Source of the DNA: Streptomyces canus
GTDB taxonomy: Bacteria; Actinomycetota; Actinomycetes; Streptomycetales; Streptomycetaceae
DNA length: 64,000 bases
Assembly (NCBI RefSeq): GCF_001514145.1
Contig: NZ_KQ948657.1
Coordinates: 654,323-718,322 of the forward strand
Direction: 5' to 3'
Shown here: one piece after another, positions 47,150-55,771 of the stretch
Position numbering within the stretch: the stretch's first letter is position 1
Layout of the letters: each line of letters starts with the position of its first letter
Position numbers and translations under genes: made by a program
Notes under the pieces: generated by a model
Databases searched by the model: none
The model's input: only the letters and a program-made list of their open reading frames with translations
Told to the model about the DNA's origin: nothing

Positions 47150-48649
47150 TCAGTCGGCGGGGGCGGGCGCCTGGGCTTGCGGTCGTATGGTGGCCGCGGC
47201 GGTCGGGGCGATCTCGGTACGGCGGACGAGGAGAAGCGCGACGGGGACGGCGGTCAGCCCGACGAGCCCGCAGACCCACAGTGCCTGGTGGAATCCGCCG
47301 GTGAGGGCGTCCGCTGCAGCGTGGCCGTGGCCGAGCAGGCTCCGGGAGTGCGTGGCCGTCACGGTCGACCCGACGGCTATCCCGATCGCGCCGCCGAGTT
47401 GCTGGGAGGAGTCGATGAGCCCGGAAGCGATCCCCGCGTCGCGCTCGGTAACGCCGACCAGGGCTCCGATCGATACCGGGATGAACACCCAGGTGACGGT
47501 CCCGGTCAGGAAGAACGGGCCGGCCAGGTTCGCCCAAAAGCTCCCGTGCACGGGAGCTTGGGTCGCCCACAGGATCCCGGACCCGGTCAGGGTCATCCCG
47601 GCCGCCATCACCAGCTTGGCCGAGGTGCGGGTGACCAGGAGCTGGGCCGGGACGGCGAGTACCACTCCGGTCAGGCCGACGGTCAGCCAGGCCAGGCCCG
47701 TCGTCATCGCGGAGTATCCGAGCACCTGCTGCATATACAGGGTGCCGATGAAGATGTAGCCGTAGAAGCTGGCCCCGAGCAGGAAGCCGACCGCGTTGGA
47801 TCCGGCAAGGGTCTTCAGCCGGAACAGCCGCAGTGGCAGCAGGGGTGCCTCCGCCCTGGCCTCGATGACCACGAACGCGGCCAGCAGGGCCGCCGCCGCC
47901 GTCAGCTCGGCCAGGGTTCGGGCGGCCGTCCACCCGACGGCCGGTGCCTGCGAGATCGCGTAGACCGCGAGCACCAGTGCGCCGGTCACGGTGATGGCGC
48001 CGAGCAGGTCGTAGCGACGGCGTGCGGCCGTCAGCCTGCTCTCCGGCACCACCCGCCGGGTCAGCAGCAGCGCGGCCCCGCCGACGGCGACGTTCAGGTA
48101 GAAGATGTAGGGCCAGCCGCCGTACCGGGTGAGGGCGCCGCCGGCCAGCACGCCGAAGGTCGCTCCACTGGCGCCGACAGCGCCCCAGATGCCGAGCGCC
48201 TTGTTGCGCTCGGTCCCCTCGGGGAACATGTTCATCACGATGGACAGCGCGGCGGGCAGCACCGCGGCCGCGCCCAGGCCCTGGATCCCGCGCATGATGA
48301 TCAGGAACGCACCGCTGGTGGCCAGCGCGCAGGCGAGCGAGGCCGCGGTGAACACCGCCAGCCCGGCCATGAACATCCGCCTGCGGCCGAGCAGGTCAGC
48401 AGCCCGGCCGCCGAGCAGCAGGAAGCCGCCGAAGGTGATCGCGTACGCGGTCACCACCCACTGCAGGTCCGACTCGGCGAAATGCAGCTCGGCGCCGATC
48501 GTCGGCAGCGCGACATTGACGATCAACAGATCGACCGCTGTCATGAAGCACGCCACGGCAAGCAGCGCGAACGCCCGCCACCGGCGCACGTCGCCGGGCG
48601 CCGCGGTCACCCGGCCGCGGATGTCGTTTCTGGGGTCCACTGAGGTCAT
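47150..48649 (-). CDS. MFS multidrug exporter, DHA2 (14-helix, EmrB/QacA) type
   Basis: 499 residues, GGAGG before the ATG. About 14 membrane helices; motif A-like LLGGRAADLLGRRRMFMAG between helices 2 and 3 and the motif C-like segment GASGATFGVLAGGALTRYGG (helix 5) are present. First helix motif AVDLLIVNVALPTI (D1) identifies drug:proton antiporters. It is divergent from an ECF sigma gene (156-base gap). Confidence 0.93.
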   Translation of the reverse strand: MTSVDPRNDIRGRVTAAPGDVRRWRAFALLAVACFMTAVDLLIVNVALPTIGAELHFAESDLQWVVTAYAITFGGFLLLGGRAADLLGRRRMFMAGLAVFTAASLACALATSGAFLIIMRGIQGLGAAAVLPAALSIVMNMFPEGTERNKALGIWGAVGASGATFGVLAGGALTRYGGWPYIFYLNVAVGGAALLLTRRVVPESRLTAARRRYDLLGAITVTGALVLAVYAISQAPAVGWTAARTLAELTAAAALLAAFVVIEARAEAPLLPLRLFRLKTLAGSNAVGFLLGASFYGYIFIGTLYMQQVLGYSAMTTGLAWLTVGLTGVVLAVPAQLLVTRTSAKLVMAAGMTLTGSGILWATQAPVHGSFWANLAGPFFLTGTVTWVFIPVSIGALVGVTERDAGIASGLIDSSQQLGGAIGIAVGSTVTATHSRSLLGHGHAAADALTGGFHQALWVCGLVGLTAVPVALLLVRRTEIAPTAAATIRPQAQAPAPAD

Positions 48650-48805
48650 GTGCGCCTCCGGTCGTCACTGGTCAGGTCCTCACCACTTGAAGCACCGGCC
48701 ATCCCGCCGATTCGCCGACTCACGGCGATGAATCCAAGCCACCGCCGGTGTTGCATCTTTTAGGAGCCGTTATCCAGGCGGCCATGTGAAAGGACAGGTC
48801 CCACC

Positions 48806-49792
48806 ATGACCGAGGCGACCCTCGCCCTTGCCCAGGCCGGCGACGGTGAGGCCTTCCGCGAGCTCGTCGATCCCCACCGCCGCGAGTTGCAGGCGCACTG
48901 CTACCGGATTCTCGGCTCGGTCCAGGACGCTGAGGACGTGCTTCAGGAGGCGCTGTTGTCCGCATGGCGTTCGATCGGCCGGTTCGACGGCCGGTCGCTG
49001 CGGGCGTGGCTGTACCGGATCGCCACCAACCGCTGCCTCAACTACCTGCGCGGCGAATCCCGCCGCCCACAGTCGGCCGACCCGCCCGATCGGGGCGCGG
49101 GATGGGCCGGACAGGCACGGTCCGACGAGCCGTGGTGGCTCGAGCCCTACCCCGATGATCTGGACGACCTGACCCCCGGCCCCGAAGCCCGGTACGACGC
49201 ACGGGAATCGATCGCCCTGTCCTTCGTGGCGGGCCTGCAGCACCTGCCACCCCAGCAGCGGGCGGTCCTGGTGCTCCGGGACGTGCTGGGCTTCCCGGCG
49301 GCCGAAGCCGCCGACAGCCTCGGCACCACTCAAGCCGCTGTCAACAGCGCGCTCATCCGGGCCCGAGCCGGCCTACGCCCGGACCAGGACCCGCACGACG
49401 TGCCGGTTCCCAAATCCCCGGCCGAGGCCGCCATCGTCGACCGGTTCGTCAGCGCGTTCCAGCGCTTCGACCTCGACGAACTGGTGACCCTCCTGACCGA
49501 CGACGCCCGGCTCACCATGCCACCCGAACCCGACGAGCACCGCGGGCCCCGGCCGATCGCCGGATTCCTCATGGACCACCTGGGCGGCCAGGACCTCAAA
49601 TTCCTCCCCACCCGGGCCAACGGCCAGCCCGCCTTCGTCCTCTACCTCCCCGACCCCAGCGCGCCGATCTGGCGGGCCAGCGGCCTCATCGTGCTCACGC
49701 TGCGGAGCAACCAGATCCACGCGCTCACCCGCTTCGCAGACCCGGGAATCCTCGCCCGCTTCGGGTTCCCCCGCACCCTGCCCAGAGGATGA
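48806..49792 (+). CDS. ECF sigma factor with SnoaL-like C-terminal domain (SigG-like)
   Basis: 328 residues, AAAGGACAGG upstream. Region 2 (HCYRILGSVQDAEDVLQEAL, LRAWLYRIATNRCLNYLRG) and region 4 (LPPQQRAVLVLRDVLGFPAA, TQAAVNSALIRAR) are intact. About 130 C-terminal residues (IVDRFVSAFQRFDLDELVTL) form a SnoaL/NTF2-like domain, which in such sigma factors replaces an anti-sigma factor. It may drive the divergent MFS gene. Confidence 0.92.
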   Translation: MTEATLALAQAGDGEAFRELVDPHRRELQAHCYRILGSVQDAEDVLQEALLSAWRSIGRFDGRSLRAWLYRIATNRCLNYLRGESRRPQSADPPDRGAGWAGQARSDEPWWLEPYPDDLDDLTPGPEARYDARESIALSFVAGLQHLPPQQRAVLVLRDVLGFPAAEAADSLGTTQAAVNSALIRARAGLRPDQDPHDVPVPKSPAEAAIVDRFVSAFQRFDLDELVTLLTDDARLTMPPEPDEHRGPRPIAGFLMDHLGGQDLKFLPTRANGQPAFVLYLPDPSAPIWRASGLIVLTLRSNQIHALTRFADPGILARFGFPRTLPRG

Positions 49793-49876
49793 CCACCCCT
49801 GTCCGACCAGCTGACTACTGCTTAGTGCGCGATTGAGGTTGGGGCGTGCTGGCCTGGCGGTTTGGCTGGTGGGTGA

Positions 49877-49995
49877 TCACCTCATGTCGGTGCGGTCTGA
49901 GACCAGGCCGGCGATGGCCAGGTGGGTCTCGTCGTAGTACTCGCGCCGCCCGATCCAGCGCCGCAGCGACCGCCACTGCTTGTGCCCGGCGCTGA
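49877..49995 (-). pseudogene. Transposase C-terminal fragment
   Basis: The minus-strand frame ending at 49877 contains HKQWRSLRRWIGRREYYDET followed by a short tail to the stop, which reads like a transposase C-terminus. Nothing upstream in that frame is recognisable; it runs into the ABM gene. Family uncertain. Confidence 0.5.
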
Positions 49996-50322
49996 TCAAG
50001 ACTTGGCGGTTCGGCCGCCGGCATGGACGGCGTGGCCGTAGAAGCCTTCGGGTTGCTGAGCCAGGAGTGGAGGAACCTGGCGAGTCACCGCCGCGACCGG
50101 TTCGGAACGCGTGGTCGCGTCGTGTGCTTCCTTGTCGATCCACAGCTGTGTCAGCCAAACCGTATCCGGGTCGTCGAAAGCTGCGTTGACGCTGTACGCG
50201 AGCAGGCCGCTGTCGTCGCCGCCGGCGCGGAGTCCGTCAAGGAGCAAGTCGATCAGCTCGTCACGCCGACCGGGCAGTGCGGTCATTCGCCCGTAGACGC
50301 TGAACATCTTCCCACTGGACAC
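49996..50322 (-). CDS. Antibiotic biosynthesis monooxygenase (ABM)-domain protein
   Basis: 108 residues from a GTG with AAAGGGTG upstream. Ferredoxin-like ABM sequence: FSVYGRMTALPGRRDELIDL, VWLTQLWIDKEAHDA, then a short tail. Members are quinol oxygenases, heme-degrading enzymes or unknown. It is hemmed in by transposase remnants; its 3' end abuts one directly, so the last residues may be altered. Confidence 0.85.
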   Translation of the reverse strand: MSSGKMFSVYGRMTALPGRRDELIDLLLDGLRAGGDDSGLLAYSVNAAFDDPDTVWLTQLWIDKEAHDATTRSEPVAAVTRQVPPLLAQQPEGFYGHAVHAGGRTAKS

Positions 50323-50399
50323 GCGTGTTCACCCTTTCGCTTGATCAATCCGCGCTCGAGCCTGTCCCGCTGTCCCGAAAATTCTGTCACGCGGCTTCC

Positions 50400-50528
50400 T
50401 CCGCCGATGGCAAGTCGACCAGTCGTCCCATTGTGGGCGATGGTCGTCAGCTGCCTGTTGTCGGCCGCCTCGACCAGTTCGTTGACCAGCCTCGTCGCCA
50501 CGACGTACTTCACCTTTGAGCCGGCCAT
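50400..50528 (-). pseudogene. IstB (IS21-type helper ATPase) fragment
   Basis: The minus-strand frame from an ATG at 50528 begins SKVKYVVATRLVNELVEAAD, then NRQLTTIA, a strong match to the middle of IstB. The Walker A part before and the DELG part after are absent or scrambled. Confidence 0.78.
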
Positions 50529-50529
50529 C

Positions 50530-50717
50530 GCAGCCTCGAGCTGGTCTTCGCCGACCGGGTGATCGCCACCTGGCTCGCGGCCCGCGGCTTCGCTGTCCCC
50601 GGCCAACCCGGCCTGCGCCTTCGCACCCTGCGCGATGTCTTTGCCTGCGCGGCCTCCCAGGGCATAGAACTGCGCATCGACGGCACAGAGGTGAGAGTGC
50701 GGAGGAGCCCGCGATGA
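50530..50717 (+). pseudogene. IS5/HARBI-like transposase fragment with internal deletion
   Basis: The plus-strand frame reads LELVFADRVIATWLAARGFA, then VPGQPGLRLRTLRDVFACAA and GIELRIDGTEVRVRR. These match two separated parts of a known Streptomyces transposase family, joined with the HTH middle missing. It ends overlapping the phosphatase ATG. Confidence 0.7.
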
Positions 50718-51337
50718 CCGGCACAGCCACCCGTTACCTCTACCTCGCCCGGCACGGCGAGGCGTTGCCGGACGAGAGCGGGTTGAGCCAGGCCGGCCGA
50801 CAGCAGGCCGCACTGCTCGGCCGACGGCTCCAGGACATCCCCTTCACGGCCGTGCATCACGGTCCGCTGCCGCGGGCAGCACAGACGGCCCGCCTGATCC
50901 GCGACCAACTGAAGAGCGTCCCCCTGCGCGTCTCGGAAGTCGCGGGCGACTACGTGCCCTACGTACCCCAGAGGAACGAACTCCCGCCCGAATCAGCGGA
51001 CTTCTACCTCCGCTTCCTCGCCGACACCACCGACGACGAGCGGGAGCAGGGCGCTGCGCTGGCCCTCCAGGCACTCGACCAGTTCACCGGACCGGTGGAC
51101 GGCGAAGCGGACCGGCACGAACTGGTCGTCACCCACAACTTCCTCGTCGCCTGGCTCGTCCGGGACGCCATGCACGCCCCGAAGTGGCGCTGGCTCGGCC
51201 TCAACCACGGCAACGCGGCGCTCACGGTCATCCGTTACGCGCCCGGCCGAGCGGCCTCCGTCCTCGTCTCCAACGACATGCGGCACCTGCCCGCCGAGCT
51301 GCGCTGGACGGGCTTCCCTCCCGAGTCGCACATCTGA
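50714..51337 (+). CDS. Histidine phosphatase-superfamily protein
   Basis: 207 residues, GGAGGA upstream. RHG motif in YLYLARHGEALP, second Arg in HGPLPRAAQTARLI and a C-terminal HNFLVAW supplying the second His. Phosphoglycerate-mutase-like fold. Probably a small-molecule or protein phosphatase. Its ATG overlaps the stop of a transposase remnant, marking the right edge of the accessory region. Confidence 0.9.
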   Translation: MTGTATRYLYLARHGEALPDESGLSQAGRQQAALLGRRLQDIPFTAVHHGPLPRAAQTARLIRDQLKSVPLRVSEVAGDYVPYVPQRNELPPESADFYLRFLADTTDDEREQGAALALQALDQFTGPVDGEADRHELVVTHNFLVAWLVRDAMHAPKWRWLGLNHGNAALTVIRYAPGRAASVLVSNDMRHLPAELRWTGFPPESHI

Positions 51338-51348
51338 CCCCGCGCCGG

Positions 51349-51750
51349 TCAGGCCGCGGCCAGCTCGCACCACACGTACTTTCCCCGGTTGCCGTGTCTG
51401 GCCAACGGCTGCCACCCCCACAGATCCGCGCAGGCCCGCACCAGCGCCAGCCCCCTCCCTTCCTCCCCGAACACCCCCAACTCACCTGGCGGCTCCGGAG
51501 GTTCGGGGTCCGCGTCCCACGCCCCGATCCGCAGCACCCCCGCCGACCAGCGCACCCGCAGCGCGGCCGGTCCTTGCGTATGGCGTACGGCGTTCGAGAC
51601 CAGCTCGGCCGCGAGCAGCTCCGCGGTGTCGGTCAGGCGGATCAGGCCGTGCATCGTGAGGATCAGGCGGAGGGTGCGGCGGGCGACGGTGACGGCTCGG
51701 ACGTCGTTCGGGATGTACAGGGTGTACTCCCAGGGTTCGTTTTCGGGCAC
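51349..51750 (-). CDS. HATPase-domain protein (anti-sigma-factor-kinase-like)
   Basis: 133 residues. A single GHKL ATP-binding fold: TAELLAAELVSNAVRHTQGP (N-box), IGAWDADP (G1) and GEEGRGLALVRACADLWGW (G2). Such short SpoIIAB/RsbW-like proteins are numerous in Streptomyces. It is divergent from an XRE-DUF397 pair, the standard WhiJ-type arrangement. Confidence 0.9.
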   Translation of the reverse strand: MPENEPWEYTLYIPNDVRAVTVARRTLRLILTMHGLIRLTDTAELLAAELVSNAVRHTQGPAALRVRWSAGVLRIGAWDADPEPPEPPGELGVFGEEGRGLALVRACADLWGWQPLARHGNRGKYVWCELAAA

Positions 51751-51924
51751 AGGTCAACTCCGTTCAGGTGAGGGCTGGTTGGTTGCGGTGGCGGTGCCGC
51801 GTACGTCAGGGCAGGACGGAGCGGTGCACTTCCGCAGAGTAAGCGCTGCGTCACTGACGGTAGGGCTAACATGTGGACCGGAGCAAGCGGATCACGTGAT
51901 CCGCCCCCGAACGAGGAGCAACCC

Positions 51925-52761
51925 ATGGTCCTGAGGCGCGAACCCACTGCACGCCAGGTACGGCTGGGGACCGAACTGCGCAGACTCCGCGAGGCGGCAG
52001 GACTCACCGCTATCGAGGCCGCAGCGCTACTCGGGGCGAATCGCGCCCAGATGAGCCACATCGAATCCGGGCTCGCAGGCGTGAGCGAGGAACGTCTGCG
52101 TCGCCTCGCGTCCCACTACGCTTGTACGGACAAGGAGTTCATCGAAGCGTTGGTTGCGATGGCCACCGACCGGACCCGTGGCTGGTGGGAGGAGTATCGA
52201 GGCCTGCTGCCCACGTCTTTCCTGGACCTGTCCGAGCTGGAGCACCATGCCCGGTTCCAGCACCACGTTGCCGTCCTGTACGTGCCGGGCCTGCTGCAGA
52301 CGGAGGACTACGCCCGTGCCGTCTTCTCGGACAGGCTGCCCGAACTCACCTATGACGAGATGGAGTTGCGCATCCAGCACCGGAAGGCACGCCAGCAGAT
52401 CACCATCCCGTACAAAGCGGTGATCCATGAGGCCGCTCTTCGGATCAGGGTCAGCGACCGCACCGCCTCAAAGGCCCAACTCGCCCGCCTCCTTGAGCTG
52501 TCCGAGGCGGACCACATCACCTTGCGTGCCATTCCCTTCGACCTGGACGGCTTCGCCAGAGCCTCCAGCACGATGACGTACGTGGGCGGCCCGCTGCCCA
52601 AGCTGGACACGGTGGTACGGGACACGCCCCATGGCTCAATCTTTGTCGACGCCGAGGCCCAGCTCCGCAGTTATCGAACGCGCTTCCATATGGTGGAGGC
52701 CGTATCACTCGAACCGGACCAGACCCGTGACTTCATCCACCGGCTGGCAGAGGAGCTGTGA
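51925..52761 (+). CDS. WhiJ-like XRE-family regulator (HTH plus DUF5753)
   Basis: 278 residues from the ATG at 51925 (GAGGAG upstream). The N-terminal HTH_31 domain contains LGTELRRLREAAGLTAIEAA and RAQMSHIESG. The remaining 190 residues are the DUF5753 effector domain (VPGLLQTEDYARAVF, HEAALRIRVSD). It overlaps or nearly overlaps the DUF397 gene and faces the HATPase gene. WhiJ homologues repress development and are relieved by partner proteins. Confidence 0.93.
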   Translation: MVLRREPTARQVRLGTELRRLREAAGLTAIEAAALLGANRAQMSHIESGLAGVSEERLRRLASHYACTDKEFIEALVAMATDRTRGWWEEYRGLLPTSFLDLSELEHHARFQHHVAVLYVPGLLQTEDYARAVFSDRLPELTYDEMELRIQHRKARQQITIPYKAVIHEAALRIRVSDRTASKAQLARLLELSEADHITLRAIPFDLDGFARASSTMTYVGGPLPKLDTVVRDTPHGSIFVDAEAQLRSYRTRFHMVEAVSLEPDQTRDFIHRLAEEL

Positions 52762-52769
52762 GGGACCCC

Positions 52770-52958
52770 ATGGACAACTGGCGGAAGTCGTCCTACTCCG
52801 GCGGCGGCGACGGTAACGAATGCGTCGAGATAGCCAACTCCCCCACCCACGTGTCCATCCGCGACTCCAAAGCCCCCACCCGAGCCGCCCTCACCCTCCC
52901 CACCCCCACCTTCACGGCCTTCATCAACGCCCTCAAGACCACCCCGCTATCTCAGTAA
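52770..52958 (+). CDS. DUF397 protein, partner of the XRE regulator
   Basis: 62 residues from the ATG at 52770 (AGGGA upstream); a GTG at 52758 overlaps the regulator's stop and is also possible. The sequence NWRKSSYSGGGDGNECVEIA, then VSIRDSKAP is diagnostic for DUF397. These small proteins counteract their cognate XRE regulator. Confidence 0.92.
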   Translation: MDNWRKSSYSGGGDGNECVEIANSPTHVSIRDSKAPTRAALTLPTPTFTAFINALKTTPLSQ

Positions 52959-53024
52959 CCCCGCGTAACCCCTCCTGCTAGCCTGCGCAGCACCGCGTAT
53001 CGACTCGGCCAGGGGGACCGTCGT

Positions 53025-53978
53025 ATGGGCGAAAGTACTGTCGGCGGGACCAGACCACCGGTGACCGATCTCTTCGACGCGGTGCCCGGACTCGCCCCGC
53101 TCCGCTCCGCCGCCTGGGACGGCGACTGGGAAACCACGCAGGCCTTCTTCGCGAAAATCCCCTCCACCGTCGACGTCTCGTTCGCGGCAGCGCTCCTCGC
53201 CGGTGTCGAGCGGACCGAGTGGTTCCTGGAGAAAGCCGTGAAGGCACAGCCCACCGACCCACTCCCGCGCACCCTCCTCGCCGAGCGGTACATCCACCTC
53301 GGCTGGCGCGCCCGGGGCCACGCCCGCGCCGAGGACGTCCCGTGGGACCGGGCCGAGCTGTTCCACGACTGGCTGCGCAAGGCGGAACTGCTGCTGATCG
53401 AGGTGTGTGCCGAGCATCCGGCGTACGTCCCGGCATGGACCGCACGGCTGGCGACCGCCCGCGGGCTGGCGCTGGGGCAGTCCGAGGCCCGGCGGCGCTA
53501 CGACCGGCTCGTGGAGCACCACCCGCACCACATCCACGCGCAGTCGCACCTGCTGCTGCAGCTGTGCCCCAAGTGGGGCGGTTCGTGGGAGGCCGCGCAC
53601 GCCTTCGCCCAGCAGTGCGCGAGCACCGCGCCGGACGGCTCGCACTCCGGCGTCCTGGTCGCCGAGGCCCACATCGAGCATTTCACCGAGCTGGAAGGTG
53701 CCCAGGCCGCGGAGTACCTGCGGAACGAATCGGTCCGCGACGAACTGCGCCGCGCCGCCCGCTCGTCCGTCCTGCACCCGGAGCACCGTCGCGACTGGTA
53801 CTGGACCGGCAGCCACAGCACCTTCGCCCTGGCCTTCTCCCTCGGCGGCCATCTCGAGGACGCCGCCCGGCACTTCACCGCCCTGGGCGACACCGCCTCC
53901 GAGTCCTTCTGGCGGTACCTGCCCGACTGGAAGACCCGGTTCACCGAGTACCGCACCGCCGCACTGGCGACGCTCTGA
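53025..53978 (+). CDS. Helical-repeat (TPR/DUF4034-like) protein of unknown function
   Basis: 317 residues, AGGGGGACC upstream. Entirely helical with repeated Ala/Trp/His-rich pairs (PAYVPAWTARLATARGLALG; ALAFSLGGHLEDAARHFTAL), like TPR or DUF4034 proteins. No signal or membrane segment. It lies 14 bases before the M16 protease gene, so the two are probably co-translated and may interact. Confidence 0.75.
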   Translation: MGESTVGGTRPPVTDLFDAVPGLAPLRSAAWDGDWETTQAFFAKIPSTVDVSFAAALLAGVERTEWFLEKAVKAQPTDPLPRTLLAERYIHLGWRARGHARAEDVPWDRAELFHDWLRKAELLLIEVCAEHPAYVPAWTARLATARGLALGQSEARRRYDRLVEHHPHHIHAQSHLLLQLCPKWGGSWEAAHAFAQQCASTAPDGSHSGVLVAEAHIEHFTELEGAQAAEYLRNESVRDELRRAARSSVLHPEHRRDWYWTGSHSTFALAFSLGGHLEDAARHFTALGDTASESFWRYLPDWKTRFTEYRTAALATL

Positions 53979-53992
53979 GGGAGGAGACGCCC

Positions 53993-55771
53993 ATGACCAC
54001 GCACGACACTTCCGCCACCGCCCTCGACGCCCTCGGCGTTCTCGACGGCATCGTCCGCCACACCACCGTCCACGGCATCCCCACCCTCTTCGCCCCGCGC
54101 CCCGGCGAGATCACCGCCGGTCTCATGTTCCGGGTGGGCCACGCCGACGAGACCCTGCCCACCTCCGGCATCACGCATCTCGTGGAGCACCTCGCCCTGT
54201 ACCGCCTGGGCCTGTCCGACCTGCACTACAACGGCGCCACGGCGAGCACGTACACCCTCTTCCACGTCACCGGCGACGAGGACGAGGTCGTCACGTACCT
54301 CAACAGCGTCTGCGCGGCGCTGCGCGACCTGCCGATGGACCGTCTGGAGACGGAGAAGGAGATTCTGCGCACGGAGGCGGGCAGCCGCGGACAGGGTGCC
54401 CTGTCCCAGATGCCGCTCTGGCGGTACGGCGCCCAGGGCTACGGCCTGTCCAGTTACGAGGAACACGGCACCCGCACCCTGACGCCCGACCAGGTGCGCC
54501 ACTGGGCCGAGACCCGCTTCACCCGGGACAACGCGGTGCTGTTCCTCACCGCGGACCGCGTACCCGACGGCCTGGACCTCAGCCTGCCCGCCGGCCGCCG
54601 TTTCCCCACCCCGGCGCCGTCCAGTGCGCTCCCCGTCACGCCCGCCTACCTCCGCGGCGAAGACGGCCACCTCGTCTTCACCTCCGTCCTGCGCCGCTCC
54701 ACCGCGGCCGCCGTGTTCGCCGAGGTGCTGGGCCGCGCCCTCTTCCAGGACCTGCGCCAGAAGGGCGGCTACTCGTACTCGGCGGAGGCCGACTACTCCC
54801 CGCGCGACGCCGACTTCGCCACCCTGACCGCGTACGCCGACGCGCTGCCGCAGAAGCAGGACGCCGCGGTCGGCGGCTTCGTCGACGTCTTCGCCCGGCT
54901 GCGCGCGGGCCGTATCGAACAGGCCGAACTGAACTCCGCGCGCGGGAAGTTGCTCAAGCGCTACGACGTCCCCGATCTCGGCGCGGCCCTGCTGCCGTCG
55001 TACGCGCTCAGTCTGCTGATCGGCCACCCGATCCTGACTCCTGAGCAGCACAGGGCCGAACTCGAGGCGGTCGGCGTCGCCGACCTGCGCGAGGTCGCCC
55101 GTGAGGCGTGGGACGGCGGGCTGCTCCAGGTGCCGACCCGGGGCGCCGACTGGGCGGGCCTCACCCCGGCCCCCCGATTCTCGCCGTCCGGGGTCTCCGG
55201 CACCCTGCACCCGTCCCTGGAGGACGAGGACGTCACGCTGATCATCGGGGAAGCGGGCGTGACGCTGTCGACGCCGGGCGGCCTGGTCACCGTGCGGTAC
55301 GACGGCTGTGCCGCGATGACCACCCGCCCCGACGGGGCCCGGGGTCTGACCGGCCTCGACGGCTTCCGCGTGGCCGTGGAGCCGACCCTGTTCGGGGATG
55401 TCACGGCCGAGCGGATCGCCGTACTGGACAAGGCTGTTCCCGCCTCCGCGGTTGTGCCCCTTTCGGCCCGCCCGGCAGAGGAGATCCCTCAGCCGCGCGA
55501 ACGGACGGCCCCCGCCCCGCGGACTCCGGCGGACGAGTCGAAACACACCGAAGGCCGGACGGCGAGGGCGGCCGGGCGGGTGACGGGCCACTTCGTCCTC
55601 GTGACCGCGCTGGCCACGCTGTGGCCCGTGCTCCTCGTCACCCTCCTCGTCCACGGAATCGACGAACCCGGGATCGGCATCGCCGCGATCGCGGGATTCG
55701 CGCTGGAGTTCTGGCTGCTCCACGCCGCCCGCAACCTGTACCGGACCGGGCAGCCGACTACTCCACAGTGA
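53993..55771 (+). CDS. M16-family metalloprotease with C-terminal membrane anchor
   Basis: 592 residues, GGGAGGAGACGCCC before the ATG. The inverted zinc motif is HLVEH (in SGITHLVEHLALYRLGLS), with a further Glu in ETEKEILRTEAGS. The paired M16 C-domain follows (RQKGGYSYSAEADYSPRDAD). After about 480 residues an acidic Pro-rich linker leads to two membrane helices (FVLVTALATLWPVLLVTLLV; GIAAIAGFALEFWLLHA). Membrane attachment is unusual for M16. It overlaps the convergent glmS gene by 14 bases. Confidence 0.9.
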   Translation: MTTHDTSATALDALGVLDGIVRHTTVHGIPTLFAPRPGEITAGLMFRVGHADETLPTSGITHLVEHLALYRLGLSDLHYNGATASTYTLFHVTGDEDEVVTYLNSVCAALRDLPMDRLETEKEILRTEAGSRGQGALSQMPLWRYGAQGYGLSSYEEHGTRTLTPDQVRHWAETRFTRDNAVLFLTADRVPDGLDLSLPAGRRFPTPAPSSALPVTPAYLRGEDGHLVFTSVLRRSTAAAVFAEVLGRALFQDLRQKGGYSYSAEADYSPRDADFATLTAYADALPQKQDAAVGGFVDVFARLRAGRIEQAELNSARGKLLKRYDVPDLGAALLPSYALSLLIGHPILTPEQHRAELEAVGVADLREVAREAWDGGLLQVPTRGADWAGLTPAPRFSPSGVSGTLHPSLEDEDVTLIIGEAGVTLSTPGGLVTVRYDGCAAMTTRPDGARGLTGLDGFRVAVEPTLFGDVTAERIAVLDKAVPASAVVPLSARPAEEIPQPRERTAPAPRTPADESKHTEGRTARAAGRVTGHFVLVTALATLWPVLLVTLLVHGIDEPGIGIAAIAGFALEFWLLHAARNLYRTGQPTTPQ

